From the NCBI GenBank assembly GCA_022813625.1, contig JAKLMB010000064.1:1-31520 (forward strand): a DNA stretch of 31,520 bases. Reading direction: 5' to 3'. Shown here piece by piece: positions 1 to 9,879 of the stretch (positions are counted from its first letter, which is position 1; the number at the start of each line of letters is the position of its first letter). A model generated the notes under the pieces. That model did not search any database and was not told the origin of the DNA. It was given only the letters and a program-made list of their open reading frames with translations. A program made the position numbers and the translations under genes. This DNA comes from Aaosphaeria pasadenensis. Lineage: Eukaryota; Ascomycota; Dothideomycetes; Pleosporales.

Positions 1-77
1 AAAAAAAAAAACTTAAATAGATATTTCTTTATATTTTATACAATGAATTTATCACTAATTTTATTTACAATTGGAAT
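1..77. repeat. Terminal redundancy, left copy (circle junction)
   Basis: Bases 1-77 are identical to 31444-31520, beginning with the same run of 11 A and running into nad4L. This is the signature of a circular molecule cut at an arbitrary point and assembled with an overlap. The unique circle is therefore about 31,443 bp. The A run makes the exact length uncertain by a base or two. Confidence 0.95.
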
Positions 78-312
78 ATTAGGTTTTGTTTTAAATAAAA
101 AAAACATAATATTAATGCTAATTTCTTTAGAAATAATGCTATTAGCTATTACATTTTTAATATTGGTTAGTTCACTTAGCTTTGATGATATATTAGGTCA
201 AACATATGCTATTTATATAATTGCCATAGCTGGAGCAGAATCTGCTATCGGTTTAGGTATTTTAGTAGCTTTTTATAGATTAAGAGGAAGTATTGCAATA
301 GAATTCAAATAA
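43..312 (+). CDS. nad4L: NADH dehydrogenase subunit 4L
   Basis: An 89-residue subunit of the membrane arm of respiratory complex I (proton-pumping NADH:ubiquinone oxidoreductase). The frame starts at ATG 43 and stops at TAA 310-312. It has three hydrophobic segments (about residues 2-18, 22-45 and 52-78). Glu30 (in LISLEIML) and Glu66 (in AGAESAIGLG) match the conserved membrane acidic residues of the NuoK/ND4L family. Length is normal for the family. The last base of the stop codon is the first base of the nad5 ATG, a one-base overlap common for fungal nad4L-nad5, so the two are almost certainly co-transcribed and translationally coupled. The 5' leader is only the A-rich stretch at the circle junction. 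Confidence 0.97.
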   Translation: MNLSLILFTIGILGFVLNKKNIILMLISLEIMLLAITFLILVSSLSFDDILGQTYAIYIIAIAGAESAIGLGILVAFYRLRGSIAIEFK

Positions 313-2288
313 TGTATTTAGCTATAATTATCTTACCACTTTTAGGGTCAATAGCTTCTGGTTTTTTTGGTAGAAAAATCGGAGTAACAGGAGCCCAATT
401 AATAACTTGTACAGCAGTTATATCAACTACTATTTTAGCAGTAGTTGCTTTTTTCGAAGTTGGATTAAATAATATACCTGTATCAATAGAGGTATTTAGA
501 TGAATTGATTCTGAATCATTGAATGTATCATGAGGATTCCATTTTGATTCATTAACAGTATCTATGTTAATACCTGTATTAATAGTTTCTTCTTTAGTAC
601 ATGTGTATTCTATAGGATACATGAGTCATGACCCTCATAACCAAAGATTCTTCAGTTATCTTAGTCTTTTCACTTTCATGATGGTTATATTAGTTACAGC
701 TAACAACTACTTACTAATGTTTGTAGGTTGAGAGGGTGTAGGTGTTTGTTCTTATCTTTTAGTTTGTTTTTGATTTACTAGAATAGCAGCAAATCAAAGT
801 GCTCTTTCAGCATTTTTAACTAATAGAGTAGGTGATTGTTTTTTAACTATAGGTATGTTTGCTATATTATGATCTTTTGGTAATTTAGATTATGCTACTG
901 TTTTCTCATTAGCTCCTTACATCAATGAAAACATTGTGACTATTATTGGTATATGTCTATTAATAGGGGCCATGGCTAAAAGTTCACAAGTGGGTCTTCA
1001 TGTATGACTACCTATGGCGATGGAGGGACCTACACCTGTTAGTGCATTAATTCATGCTGCTACTATGGTTACGGCCGGTGTATACTTATTAATGCGTTCA
1101 TCTCCTTTAATAGAATACAGTTCAACTGTATTAATGCTATGTCTATGATTAGGTGCTATTACAACAGTATTTAGTTCCTTAATCGGTTTATTCCAACAAG
1201 ATATTAAAAAAGTTATAGCTTATTCCACTATGAGTCAATTAGGGATGATGGTTATAGCTGTAGGTTTATCTTGTTACAATATAGCTTTATTTCATTTGGT
1301 TAATCATGCATTTTATAAAGCATTATTATTCTTAGGAGCTGGATCAGTAATTCATGCAGTATCTGATAATCAAGACTTTAGAAGATATGGTGGGTTAATA
1401 CCTTTCTTACCTCTTACTTACTCGGTGATGCTTATAGCTTCATTAAGTTTAGTAGCTTTCCCATTTATGACAGGGTTCTATTCAAAAGATTTTATACTTG
1501 AATCTGCTTATGGTCAGTATTACTTTTCTAGTACGGTTGTATATATTATTGCTACTATTGGTGCAATGTTTACTACTTTATACTCTGTTAAAGTATTGTA
1601 TCTTACATTCTTAACAAATCCTAATGGACCTTTAATTAATTATAAACAAGCTCACGAAGGTGATATATTTATGAGCTTACCTTTAATTATATTAGCCGTA
1701 TTTTCTATATTCTTCGGTTTCATCACAAAAGATCTGTTTATAGGACTAGGTTCAGGTTTCTTTGCAGACAACGCCTTATTTATACATCCTTCACATGAAA
1801 TAATGTTGGATACTGAATTTGGTGTACCAACACTATTTAAACTATTACCTTTAATATTTACAATATCATTGAGTGTTATATCTATAGTATTGTCTGAATA
1901 TCTGTCTACTATCTTAATTTATTTTAAATTATCTAGATTAGGATATAATATATTTAGTTTTTTCAACCAACGTTTTTTAATAGAATTATTCTATAATAAA
2001 TATATTACAGGTCTTATATTAAAACTAGGTGGTCAAACTACAAAGGTGTTAGATAAAGGATCCATAGAATATTTAGGACCTTATGGATTAGAGAAAGGAC
2101 TGTTAAACATTAGTAATAATATAGCTAAATTAAATACTGGGGTAGTAACATCCTATGCTTTATATATTCTAATAGGATTAATATTTTATATATTATTCTA
2201 TGTATACATTAATAATGCAATAGTTACATTATTAATATGTACATCATTTGCATTTTCTCTTAAGGATTCCAACATAAAAAAGTATTAA
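312..2288 (+). CDS. nad5: NADH dehydrogenase subunit 5
   Basis: A 658-residue antiporter-like subunit at the distal end of the complex I membrane arm. The start is ATG 312, overlapping the nad4L stop by one base. Family blocks include the WEGVGVCSYLL segment, NRVGDCFLTIG, AKSSQVGLHVWLPMAMEGP and HAATMVTAGVYL (antiporter-fold helices with the key Lys and His residues), and IKKVIAYSTMSQLGMM. Several Trp are encoded by TGA. The C-terminal helix (about 2151-2213) is followed by a short tail ending at TAA 2286-2288, giving a normal family length. There is no intron. Oddity: the last codons form the heptamer A_AAA_AAG, followed by a stem-loop, and the -1 frame is open for another 152 codons (see the separate ORF entry and finding). 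Confidence 0.96.
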
Positions 2289-2320
2289 AAGTAACACCTT
2301 TATTTGTGGGTGAAGGTGTT
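2276..2320 (+). promoter_or_regulatory. Possible -1 ribosomal frameshift signal at the nad5 stop
   Basis: The heptamer A AAA AAG (2276-2282) lies in the nad5 frame exactly as X XXY YYZ. It is followed by the nad5 stop codon (2286-2288) and, 10 bases after the heptamer, by a perfect 8-bp stem: AACACCTT at 2293-2300 pairs with AAGGTGTT at 2313-2320 around a 12-base loop. A -1 slip would enter the open frame that continues to 2740. The A run could equally hide an assembly indel. Function is inference from the arrangement only. Confidence 0.4.
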
Positions 2321-2740
2321 TTCAACACAGCAGGTTTAGAGAGAAATCTACAGTTATCTGAGCTTAAAGTATTAAAATCCGAAATGGGTATATTAGATAT
2401 TATAGCACAAATAGACTCATTATTGCCACAACTTGCTAATTTTATAAATCAGTTTAATACCACAATAAACCAATCAAATATTTCGGTGGTAACGGATGCA
2501 ATAGGTAATATGAGTATTGATGTTCCCCAAAACATGTCAGATGAAGATGCTACCAAAGTTAGTACAAGAATAGGTATTATAGACCGTTTAATTACAACGC
2601 GAGGACAAGAAATAAATGAATTGTTACAAAAAGGAAATTTAATAGAAAATAAACTTAAAAAGGAAAATCCTGAGTATGTTTCACAATTAACTGAGAAAAT
2701 ACAAGAATTTAGAAGATTAAATCATTCCTATAAACACTAA
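2306..2740 (+). CDS. Coiled-coil ORF, possible NAD5 C-terminal extension
   Basis: I do not recognise this protein. The frame is open from 2264 (after a TAA at 2261-2263) to TAA 2738-2740. Starting at GTG 2306 it encodes 144 residues; the first ATG is at 2384 and would give 118 residues. There is no membrane helix. The product is hydrophilic with two helical stretches rich in Leu, Ile, Glu and Lys (about residues 15-50 and 88-140), resembling a coiled coil. It begins only 18 bases after the nad5 stop and in the -1 frame relative to nad5. The frame is well used upstream of the GTG as well, with no ATG, which suggests it may be a nad5 extension reached by frameshifting, or fused in the true sequence if the A run at 2276-2281 has one base too few. 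A separate ORF with a GTG start is the alternative. The coiled-coil style resembles the cox1-cox2 linker at 27920-28468. Confidence 0.55.
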   Translation: MGEGVFNTAGLERNLQLSELKVLKSEMGILDIIAQIDSLLPQLANFINQFNTTINQSNISVVTDAIGNMSIDVPQNMSDEDATKVSTRIGIIDRLITTRGQEINELLQKGNLIENKLKKENPEYVSQLTEKIQEFRRLNHSYKH

Positions 2741-2960
2741 TTATATCATTCCTATAGCAGTTAAATACACTTAGCTATTTGTAAGGTTAACTTGTTATTT
2801 TGTATAATGTCATTTAATTAAATTATACCATTTAGTTAAATTATGTTATTTAGTTTATATTATTTAATTAAATTATGTTATTTAGTAATAATAAAAATAC
2901 AACAAATCCTCTTATTAACAGAGAAAATTACATAACAAATATATAAGTTGTATAGTAATT

Positions 2961-2996
2961 ATGGGAGAAGATAATATTTATGTTAATAAAGCCCAA
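2961..2996 (+). repeat. GGAGAAGA...AAAGCCC stem-loop element, copy 1
   Basis: ATGGGAGAAGATAATATT is followed by TTAATAAAGCCCAA. The outer GGG and CCC can pair. It sits about 220 bases after the stop at 2740. Related copies occur at about 6427-6455 (minus), 25334-25370, 25818-25840, 29348-29422 and 31274-31328. The preceding bases (TATAGTAATTATGGGAGAAG) are also shared with the copy at 29348. Confidence 0.6.
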
Positions 2997-3309
2997 TATA
3001 AAAAATAAATTTAATGTGTATAATACTTCTATTTTAAAGAACTAAGCTTTCTAATTATTTTATTTAACAAATTATATTGTTAATTTAATCTATTTTAGAA
3101 CGCTATATAGAATTATATATCTAATAATTATATACATATACACTAGTATATAACTTATACATTGTTATAATAATTATACTGTAACACAGTTAAACTATTA
3201 AATTAAATAATTTAAAACATATAATAAAATATTTTACAGTATTATATGTGTTGTTAAATAATGATCGCTTTATTTAAATAAAACGAGAAATAATAAACTT
3301 TATTAATAA

Positions 3310-3330
3310 TTGTTGCATAAAATGCAACAA
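3310..3330. terminator. Perfect 9-bp hairpin in the convergent region
   Basis: TTGTTGCAT (3310-3318) and ATGCAACAA (3322-3330) are exact reverse complements around an AAA loop. It sits where the plus-strand and minus-strand transcription units meet tail to tail, so a bidirectional end-processing or termination role is plausible. This is inference from position. Confidence 0.4.
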
Positions 3331-3335
3331 ATTAT

Positions 3336-3405
3336 AAGATATTAAGGAGTTGAACCTTATATATAATATAAAATATTATAATACGAGACCTATACAAGAT
3401 ATCTT
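3336..3405 (-). pseudogene. tRNA-Cys pseudogene
   Basis: On the minus strand, AAGATAT ... ATATCTT forms a 7-bp acceptor stem and AAGGTTCAACTCCTTA is a near copy of the T-arm of trnC at 8451-8521. The D-arm keeps the ATAGG core, but the anticodon arm has decayed to A/T repeats with no GCA anticodon. It is a duplicated and degenerated trnC. Confidence 0.7.
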
Positions 3406-3449
3406 TTTTATCTAAAATTTAAAAATAAAAAAATGTTTTTAATGTAAGT

Positions 3450-4565
3450 TTACAATAAAGGTATATTACAAGGTATTATTTCAAAGCTATATAAAATACA
3501 TGGTACCAATATTATGAATGCAATTACTATTGGTAATAGAACTGTTCAACAATATGACATTAATTGATCATAACGTATTCTAGGGAAAGAAGCTCTAGCT
3601 CATATGAAAACAAATATCATAATACAAGCTTTGAACCCTATTACTATTCCATAAATAGTTGATCCAATTATTCTACTATAATTATTAAAATCTATAACAT
3701 TAAAATTAGATTCGTTATCTGTTAAATACATATAACTATCTCCTTGAATATATTGTAACATATAGAAGTAAGGGTATAGATAATAATTAAAATCTAACAA
3801 GTAACCACCTAAAAATAAAATACTATTTAAAATACAAATTAATATAATACTAGCATATTCAGCTAAGAAGAAAAACACAAATATAACCGCTGAGTGTTCA
3901 GTCATAAACCCACTAACTAGTTCTGATTCAGCTTCTGCCAGATCAAAAGGTGCTCTATTTGTTTCCGCGATAGATCCTATGAAAAAGATAATAAATATAG
4001 GGAATAAAGGAATTACATATCAAATAGCTCTTTGAGCTTCTATAATAACAGACACATCTAAACTACCTGCTAATAATACTATTAATAGTATAGCAGAACT
4101 TAAAATTAATTCATAACTAATTAGCTGAGCTGTACTTCTTAATGACCCTAAAAAAGCATATTTAGAATTAGCAGATCATCCTGCTAATAATATACCATAT
4201 GTAGCTAATGAAGACATAGCTAAAAGATATAATATCCCAAGATTATAATCTAGTAACATTAAACCAGGACCATATGGTATTACAGCATAACCTAATAATG
4301 AGAAAATTAAAGTTATTATAGGACCAAGGAAAAATAGAAATATGTTAGCTTGTGTAGGAGAAACATACTCTTTTAATAAAAGTTTAAGGGCATCTGCAAA
4401 CGCTTGAAGTAGACCATATCAACCCACGGCGTTAGGTCCTAATCTTCTTTGCATGCTAGCCATTGTTTTTCTTTCGGCTATTGTTACAAAGGCTACAGTT
4501 AATAAGACAGGTACAGTAATAGCTAATACCTCTAGAACAGACATAATAGTTGGTAAATATAACAT
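3450..4565 (-). CDS. nad1: NADH dehydrogenase subunit 1
   Basis: A 371-residue subunit of complex I at the junction between membrane arm and peripheral arm, forming part of the quinone-binding cavity. Start is ATG at 4565 (MLYLPTIMSVLEVL); a second Met eight codons in is an alternative start. Stop is TAA at 3450-3452. Family blocks are AERKTMASMQRRLGPN, the DALKLLLKEYVSPTQAN segment, AETNRAPFDLAEAESELVSGF (quinone-site loop) and WARASFPRIRYDQLM. Several Trp are TGA. A 40-50 residue hydrophilic insertion lies between helices, around GYLLDFNYYLYPYF...NNYSRIIG, common in fungal NAD1. It is intron-free and is the last gene of the long minus-strand block. Confidence 0.96.
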
Positions 4566-4911
4566 GTTTAGATTGAATTAAATAATATTAAATTTACATA
4601 TAACAAATTAGTGTATTTTAAATAATTATATCAATTATATTTATTATATATTATATATTTTATAAAAGTTGGTTTTTATAATAAATGATTTGTTGTAACA
4701 TCAATGCATAAACTTCTAAAGTTATTTGTAATAAAGTTATTAGTAGTAAGTTATTTTAATAAGGTTATTTACAAATTTATTTAAAATTAATCATTTTTTT
4801 AAGAATGTATAGGTCAAAAAGTCTATAGTATATATAATTATACTATTTTATATGTATATATAATTATACTATAATATATATATATGTGCACTCTTTAGTT
4901 TAATTTACTAA
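4566..4911. other. A+T-rich spacer between rps3 and nad1
   Basis: No gene is seen. The stretch contains two copies of a GTATATATAATTATACTA-type unit (about 4828-4875) and otherwise simple A/T sequence. It is the 5' leader of nad1 and the 3' trailer of rps3 on the minus strand. Confidence 0.6.
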
Positions 4912-6177
4912 TTAATGGCTACTTACTCAACCTTTTAATCCAAATGTTCCATTACGTGTTTTTGAATTTATAATTGTATACTGTGAATTAGATTTAACGT
5001 GACCTCTTAAAATTGTTGATGATTTATTATTTAGTGAAGAACGCACATCTTTTAAACTACCTGCGTATCTAACTTTAAACACAGCTCTTAATGCAGTCAA
5101 ACGTCTAGTTAATCTACCTGATGCTTCAAATCTTACACCACTAACTACTTGTTGTTTTATAATGTTTAAAATATTATTTTTATTAATTTTTTCTATGTTA
5201 TCATCAAAAGTGATAAGCGTATGTAAACTAGGTATTTTTACCATATGTAAAATAGCTTTTTTTAAAATACTTACTGCATTATTTTTTCTATCCCTTAGTT
5301 TTAAGGCAACAGCTGATGAAAATATATCACTATTTAAACTTATTGATTTTAATTCTACTAATTTAATTTTCAACTCTTTATTATACATTCTTTGTATTAA
5401 ATTAATTAAACCTATACCCATTATATTTAAAAAAAAGTTACTGAATTTACCTTTATTAAAATTAATTTGTTTAGCATAATTATATAATATATTTTCTTCG
5501 ATTAAATTGTTTTTTACTACCGAAATATTAGACTTTTCGGAATTAAATCCTATATATTTAAAAAAATTACCTGTAATTTTTAAAAAAGGATTTTTTCACT
5601 TTTTAAAATAGAATACTCTATTTTTAAGTAAACTAACTAGTTTATTATTAGTGTTTTCATGTATTTTTTTACTAATTGTTTTTTTGTTTAATTTATTTTT
5701 TTTTTCTGTAAATATAATAACTCTATTTATAAATTGTTCAATAGACAATTTTTGTTTGTTAAATGTATATAGTATTACAGTAAGTTTTGTATTTGTATGT
5801 TTTAACTCAGCTCTACTTATAAATATTTTGTCCGACATATAACGAATTTTATTCGTACGTCTACGCTTCAGAATTCTTATTTTATATTCTAACATATTAA
5901 AATAGCTTTTAAATAAAAAATTCAACATATTATCTAATGTTATTAGCGATTTAACATAAGATTTATTATAAGCATATATACTATTATATCATTCCTTGGT
6001 TGAATGAGGATAATTGGTAGTATTTATATAATCATTTTCTAAAAGATCTATTTTTAAATCTTTATTTATATTTGAACCAATATTAATATTTTCATCCTTT
6101 ATTGGTTGGTTTATTGAACCATTAAAATTAATGTGTTCATTGTTTTTGTTTTGTTTTGTTTTTAATATACTTAGCAA
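4912..6177 (-). CDS. rps3: Mitochondrial ribosomal protein S3
   Basis: A small-subunit ribosomal protein of about 421 residues. When TGA is read as Trp, one frame runs from 6177 to TAA at 4912-4914. The C-terminus has the conserved fungal Rps3 block GVRFEASGRLTRRLTALRAV and ends in SKTRNGTFGLKGWVSSH. The middle has ISRAELKHTNTKLTVILYTFN, and the N-terminal part has STKEWYNSIYAYNKSY. The start is uncertain: no ATG exists before 5928 in this frame and the frame opens at 6186, so TTG 6177 (or TTA 6180 or ATT 6183) is likely used; starting at ATG 5928 would discard conserved residues. In most Pezizomycotina rps3 lies inside an rnl intron; here that intron is absent and rps3 stands alone between nad4 and nad1. 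It is very rich in Lys, Asn and Ile. Confidence 0.9.
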
Positions 6178-6321
6178 TAAAATATATTAAAAAATAAAAT
6201 GTATATTATTATATATTAATAAAAATTGTTCTTCTTAATTAATAATTTTTATTAGATGATAATTTAGCTAAATAGCTTTAAAAATTTAACAGATTATATA
6301 TATATATTTATTAGGCATGAT
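6178..6321. other. A+T-rich leader upstream of rps3
   Basis: Simple A/T sequence containing the 5' leader of rps3 on the minus strand. No gene is seen. Confidence 0.5.
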
Positions 6322-6391
6322 TAAGAAATAAGTGATTCAAACACTTAACCTCTTTTGTGTAAAAGTGCTCTATTAGTTGAGCTAATTTCTT
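6322..6391 (-). pseudogene. tRNA-Val-derived pseudogene (anticodon arm deleted)
   Basis: The acceptor arm, D-arm and T-arm are almost identical to trnV at 19955-20027 (AAGAAATTAGCTCAAC ... AAGTGTTTGAATCACTT). The anticodon arm has lost three bases and cannot form the normal 5-bp stem with a 7-base loop. It lies next to one copy of the 54-bp inverted repeat. Confidence 0.75.
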
Positions 6392-6426
6392 TTATATTTA
6401 AATATAATTTACTGTTTTAATAGTAA

Positions 6427-6455
6427 AGGCTTTAACCTTTGTCTTCTCCTTTATT
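6427..6455 (-). repeat. GGAGAAGA...AAAGCC stem-loop element, copy 2
   Basis: On the minus strand AAAGGAGAAGACAAAGG is followed by TTAAAGCCTTT, so AAAGG and CCTTT can pair. It sits about 350 bases downstream of the nad4 stop and just upstream of the tRNA-Val-like relic at 6322-6391. Confidence 0.6.
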
Positions 6456-6491
6456 ATTTAAATGAAAATCCTATTCATTTTAAATGATATG
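6438..6491 (-). repeat. 54-bp inverted repeat, copy A
   Basis: This is the exact reverse complement of 25782-25835 (54 of 54 bases by eye). It extends as a degenerate similarity through a tRNA-Val-like sequence in both places, so the duplicated unit is about 160-175 bp. Confidence 0.9.
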
Positions 6492-6497
6492 TTTAAT

Positions 6498-6808
6498 CTA
6501 ATAATTTTTATTGAAAAAAATCTAGATATTAAATTTACTAGAAAATATTTCAAAATGTATAAAATATTTAGATATTATTTGCTAATAATTATAAAGAATA
6601 AACATGTTTATATCAAAAATTTTCTATACATATTAAAAGTTTATTACTAAAAGAAACAGATAGGATTATTAAAAGTTTCTTTAGCTTATTTATGAGTAAG
6701 AGAACTCCCTGATATTTTTAATATATATATATTTTATATATCTGTATATTAATATATATTTTATATATATATATTTATTAAAGTAAACTATAAATAATTA
6801 GGAACATA
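6498..6808. other. A+T-rich spacer downstream of nad4
   Basis: No supported gene is seen. A 62-codon plus-strand frame at 6462-6650 overlaps the repeat and has the composition of spacer. There are TATATA runs at 6718-6778. Confidence 0.5.
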
Positions 6809-8281
6809 CTAACTTATTACATTTACATCAAAAGAGTAAATTAGAGTTGATACTGAATAATGTATAGCATCTAATATAGGTGCAGTATAAATTCCGAAAA
6901 CTACTGTAGGAACTACTAATGTTAGTAAAACCATAAATTCTCTTTTATTAAGATCTACAAAATTTACTGTAAACATTCTTGAGTATGATCCACCAAATGC
7001 TATTCTTTGATACATATACATAGTATATGCTGCAGAGAATATTATAGAAGAACTGGCCAATGTACCAAAGAATGATGATCTTTCAAATACTCCATATAGT
7101 GACATAAACTCTCCTATAAAATTGAAAGATAGAGGAGCTCCACAATTAGCAAGACATAATATAAAGAATAGTATTGCAAATAATGGCATTACTTGGGCCA
7201 TTCCTTTATAAAAGGCTATTAATCTAGTATGTGATCTGTCATATAATATACCTCCTGCACAGATAAATAGACCAGGTGAAACCAATCCGTGGGCTAATCC
7301 TAGATTAATACCCCCTTCAATTCCTTGTATATTATTACTAAACACAGCTAAAAGATATACCGCTGCATGCGAAACAGAACTGTATGCTATAAGTTCTTTA
7401 ACATCTATAGTTCTTAGAGTACTAAGACTAGCATATATTATTGTAATTACACCAATTAAGTATATAATATATGTATATTCCATATAAGCTTTAGGTAATA
7501 TAGGTAATATTAATCTTAAAATACCGTACAAGCTTAATTTAAGTACGATAGCTGCTAAGATAATACTTCCACCTAAAGGTGACTCCACATGAGCTTTTAA
7601 AAGTCATGTATTTAAAAAAATTGTAGGTGTTTTAACCGCAAAAGCAATAAAAATACCATAAAATAAAAACAATTGTGTTAAATACATAAAATTACCTTTA
7701 AATAAAGTATCAAAATCAGTAGTGCTCATAATAGATGACATAGCTAAAATAGATAATAATAAGAATAAAGAACCAAATAATGTATATAAAAACAAGTAAA
7801 AACTAGCTTTTACTCTATTGTCCGATCCAAATATACCAATTAATATAAATAAAGGAGGTAATATACTTTCAAAAAAAATGTAGAATAGTAAAATATCTAA
7901 TACTAAAAAAACTGCTAATAATAGAGTTTCTAATAAAAGTATTATAATAACATATGATTCTACATCTTTAGAAATTGATGTTCAATTTGATAATAATGAA
8001 ATAGGCATAATTATTGTTGTTAATAATATAAAGTAAATAGATAATCCATCAACTCCTAAATAAAAGTCAAAATAACTTATTTCGTGATATTCTTGTACAA
8101 ATTGAAATTGATTTGTACTAAAATCAAACAATATAAAGATTATTAAAGATAAAAAGAAATTTAATATAGACGCAGTTAAACCTATAAGCTTTATATTTTT
8201 TAACGAAATTTCATTGTCTTTATTAGCTAATATAATAAAAACACCTATAATAGGAATTAATAGTAAAGATGATAATAACAC
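6809..8281 (-). CDS. nad4: NADH dehydrogenase subunit 4
   Basis: A 490-residue antiporter-like subunit of the complex I membrane arm. One frame runs from 8281 to TAG 6809-6811 when TGA is Trp. Family features include YFDFYLGVDGLSIYFILL, the conserved Glu in FFESILPPLFILIG, KTPTIFLNTWLLKAHVESPLGGSIILAAIVLKLSLYG (helix 7-8 region with the essential Lys and His), and SVSHAAVYLLAVF. Length is normal. The start is GTG 8281, immediately preceded by TAA in frame; the next in-frame ATG is far downstream inside conserved sequence, so a GTG start is the best reading. It is intron-free, follows trnC on the same strand and precedes rps3. Confidence 0.94.
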
Positions 8282-8450
8282 TTATAAAAAAAAAATATAT
8301 AAATTCCACTTATTAGTATAATACAACAGTGTATCATATATACTTTAGCTAAACACCATAATTATCTTAGGGTAATAACTTTGTAAAGTTTATACTTTTA
8401 TTAAAAGTATTATTTAAATATAAGAAACTTATATATATATATTGTTGTTA

Positions 8451-8521
8451 AGAGATATGAAGGAGTTGAACCTTATATTAATGATCTGCAATCAAAATGC
8501 ACAACCCTATGCACATATCCC
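8451..8521 (-). tRNA. trnC(gca): tRNA-Cys (GCA)
   Basis: The acceptor GGGATAT pairs with ATATCTC and the D-stem is GCAT/GTGC. The anticodon loop TTGCAGA has GCA. The T-arm is AAGGTTCAACTCCTT. The anticodon stem is weak, with two U-U mismatches at its base. A decayed copy lies at 3336-3405. Confidence 0.8.
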
Positions 8522-8524
8522 TTT

Positions 8525-8640
8525 GTATAAGTATTTATACAATAAGTATTTTTATATAACTATTTATATAATTATTTACTTATAAGTATTTTTATATAAA
8601 TATTTATACAATAAGTATTTATATAACTATATTATGTAAT
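8525..8640. repeat. Imperfect tandem A/T repeat upstream of trnC
   Basis: Units of the type ATAAGTATTTATA with TTATATAACTATTTAT recur five or six times between trnC and atp6. There is no coding potential. Confidence 0.6.
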
Positions 8641-8754
8641 ATAAAACACAAAGCTTTATAATACATATATCCTTTCAAAAATTTTTTTAAGGTTTATTAA
8701 TTTTAATACAATTAATTAGTTAGTTAACTATTTATAATATTTATTTTATTATAT

Positions 8755-9528
8755 TTAGTGTAACTCTAAGGCGTCTTTTATGTATGAACAAGATAAAACT
8801 ACAAACACTTGAGATTGTATGAAAGCAATACCTAATTCTAACCCTGAAAATGCTATTATAAATGCTAATGGTAATAATCCTAAGATAAAGAATACAAAAC
8901 CTGAGTTCATAATATTATATGTAAATCCACTTAAAATGTTAAGTAGCATGTGACCACTTAATATGTTTGCTGCTAATCTTAATCCTAGAGATATATTACG
9001 TGCTAAATATGATATAAATTCAATTAACACTAAAAGAGGTAATAATCCTAAAGGACAACCTGCTGGAACAAATAAAGAAAAAAATTTTAATCCATGTTCT
9101 TTAAACCCTAACACTGTGGCACCTAATACTACAGTAAAACTAAGTGAGAAAGTTAGTATAAAGTGTGATGTTGAAGCAAAGCTATATGGTATCATACCTA
9201 TAAGGTTATTAATTAAAATAAAAATAAATAATGTATACATAAATGGGAAGTATGCTTGACCACTTTTATTGTTAATTTGGTTAATTACTATACTATGAAT
9301 AGTAGCGTATAATGTTTCTTGACTAAAAGATCATGAGTTTGGAATTATTACTGAATAATTTGTAGCCAATATACTTACTGTAAAAGCTAAAAAAGCAGCT
9401 ATAGTCATATATAAACCTATGTTTGTTACAGATAGATTAATATTTCCTAATAATGGTGTATCTATGCTAAATAGATTTCTTATTTCAAATTGATCTAATG
9501 GACTGATTATTGTTACGAAATTAGACAT
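8755..9528 (-). CDS. atp6: ATP synthase F0 subunit a (ATP6)
   Basis: A 257-residue proton-channel subunit of F1F0 ATP synthase in the inner membrane. It starts at ATG 9528 (MSNFVTIISPLDQFEI, the usual fungal leader that is cleaved in yeast) and stops at TAA 8755-8757. The conserved helix SLGLRLAANILSGHMLL carries the essential Arg that works with the c-ring, and the C-terminal helix has LELGIAFIQSQVFVVLSCSYIKDALELH with the conserved Glu and Gln. Length is normal. No atp8 precedes it, unlike most fungi, and no atp9 is present, so subunits 8 and c are presumably nuclear-encoded. Confidence 0.96.
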
Positions 9529-9696
9529 TTTTTTTTCTTTTTAAAAAAATAACAGTGATAAAAGTGTTTATTATAACCACTTATAAGAACAACTATTTTT
9601 ATAATAGTTATTGACGTGAAACTTAAACTTACTACATTATTATATATAATAACTTACTATTATATATTGTAATAAAAAATTAACGTTATACTAATG

Positions 9697-9734
9697 TTTT
9701 TAAAATTAATTAAACGTAAAAATTTTAATTAAAA
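9697..9734. repeat. Inverted repeat, left arm
   Basis: The core AATTAAACGTAAAAATTTTA recurs as the reverse complement at 10011-10052 with only a few differences. Similarity continues inward at a lower level (GG-TATA-rich then GATACAAA), so the arms may originally have been about 70 bp. They enclose roughly 275 bp with a tRNA-like relic. Confidence 0.75.
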
Positions 9735-9879
9735 ATGGATATATATATTAAAGCCATCTAGATACAAATAAGCCAGTTTTTGTAATATAATATTGAACTA
9801 AAAAAATAAGATTTATTAAGGCTTTTAATATAATAATTATAAAAAGCTAAAAATTTTATAATTTGTATTTTCTGTGTAT

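Larger units (their letters stand above)
2741..3335. other. Convergent non-coding region with repeats and hairpins
   Basis: This stretch lies between the 3' end of the plus-strand nad4L-nad5 unit and the 3' end of the minus-strand block. It carries an imperfect tandem repeat of ATTTAATTAAATTAT-type units (about 2806-2890), one GGAGAAGA...AAAGCCC element (2961-2996), the palindrome TTTATTTAAATAAA near 3270-3283, and a perfect 9-bp hairpin at 3310-3330. I see no gene in it. Confidence 0.7.

Noticed and set aside
305..622. 105-codon minus-strand ORF
   Set aside because: Antisense shadow of nad5.
5162..5479. 105-codon plus-strand ORF, and another at 5651-5842
   Set aside because: Both are antisense shadows of rps3, which has the conserved protein motifs.
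6462..6650. 62-codon plus-strand ORF
   Set aside because: It overlaps the 54-bp repeat, has only Ile/Lys/Tyr/Phe-rich spacer composition and no recognisable domain.
8963..9259. 98-codon plus-strand ORF
   Set aside because: Antisense shadow of atp6.
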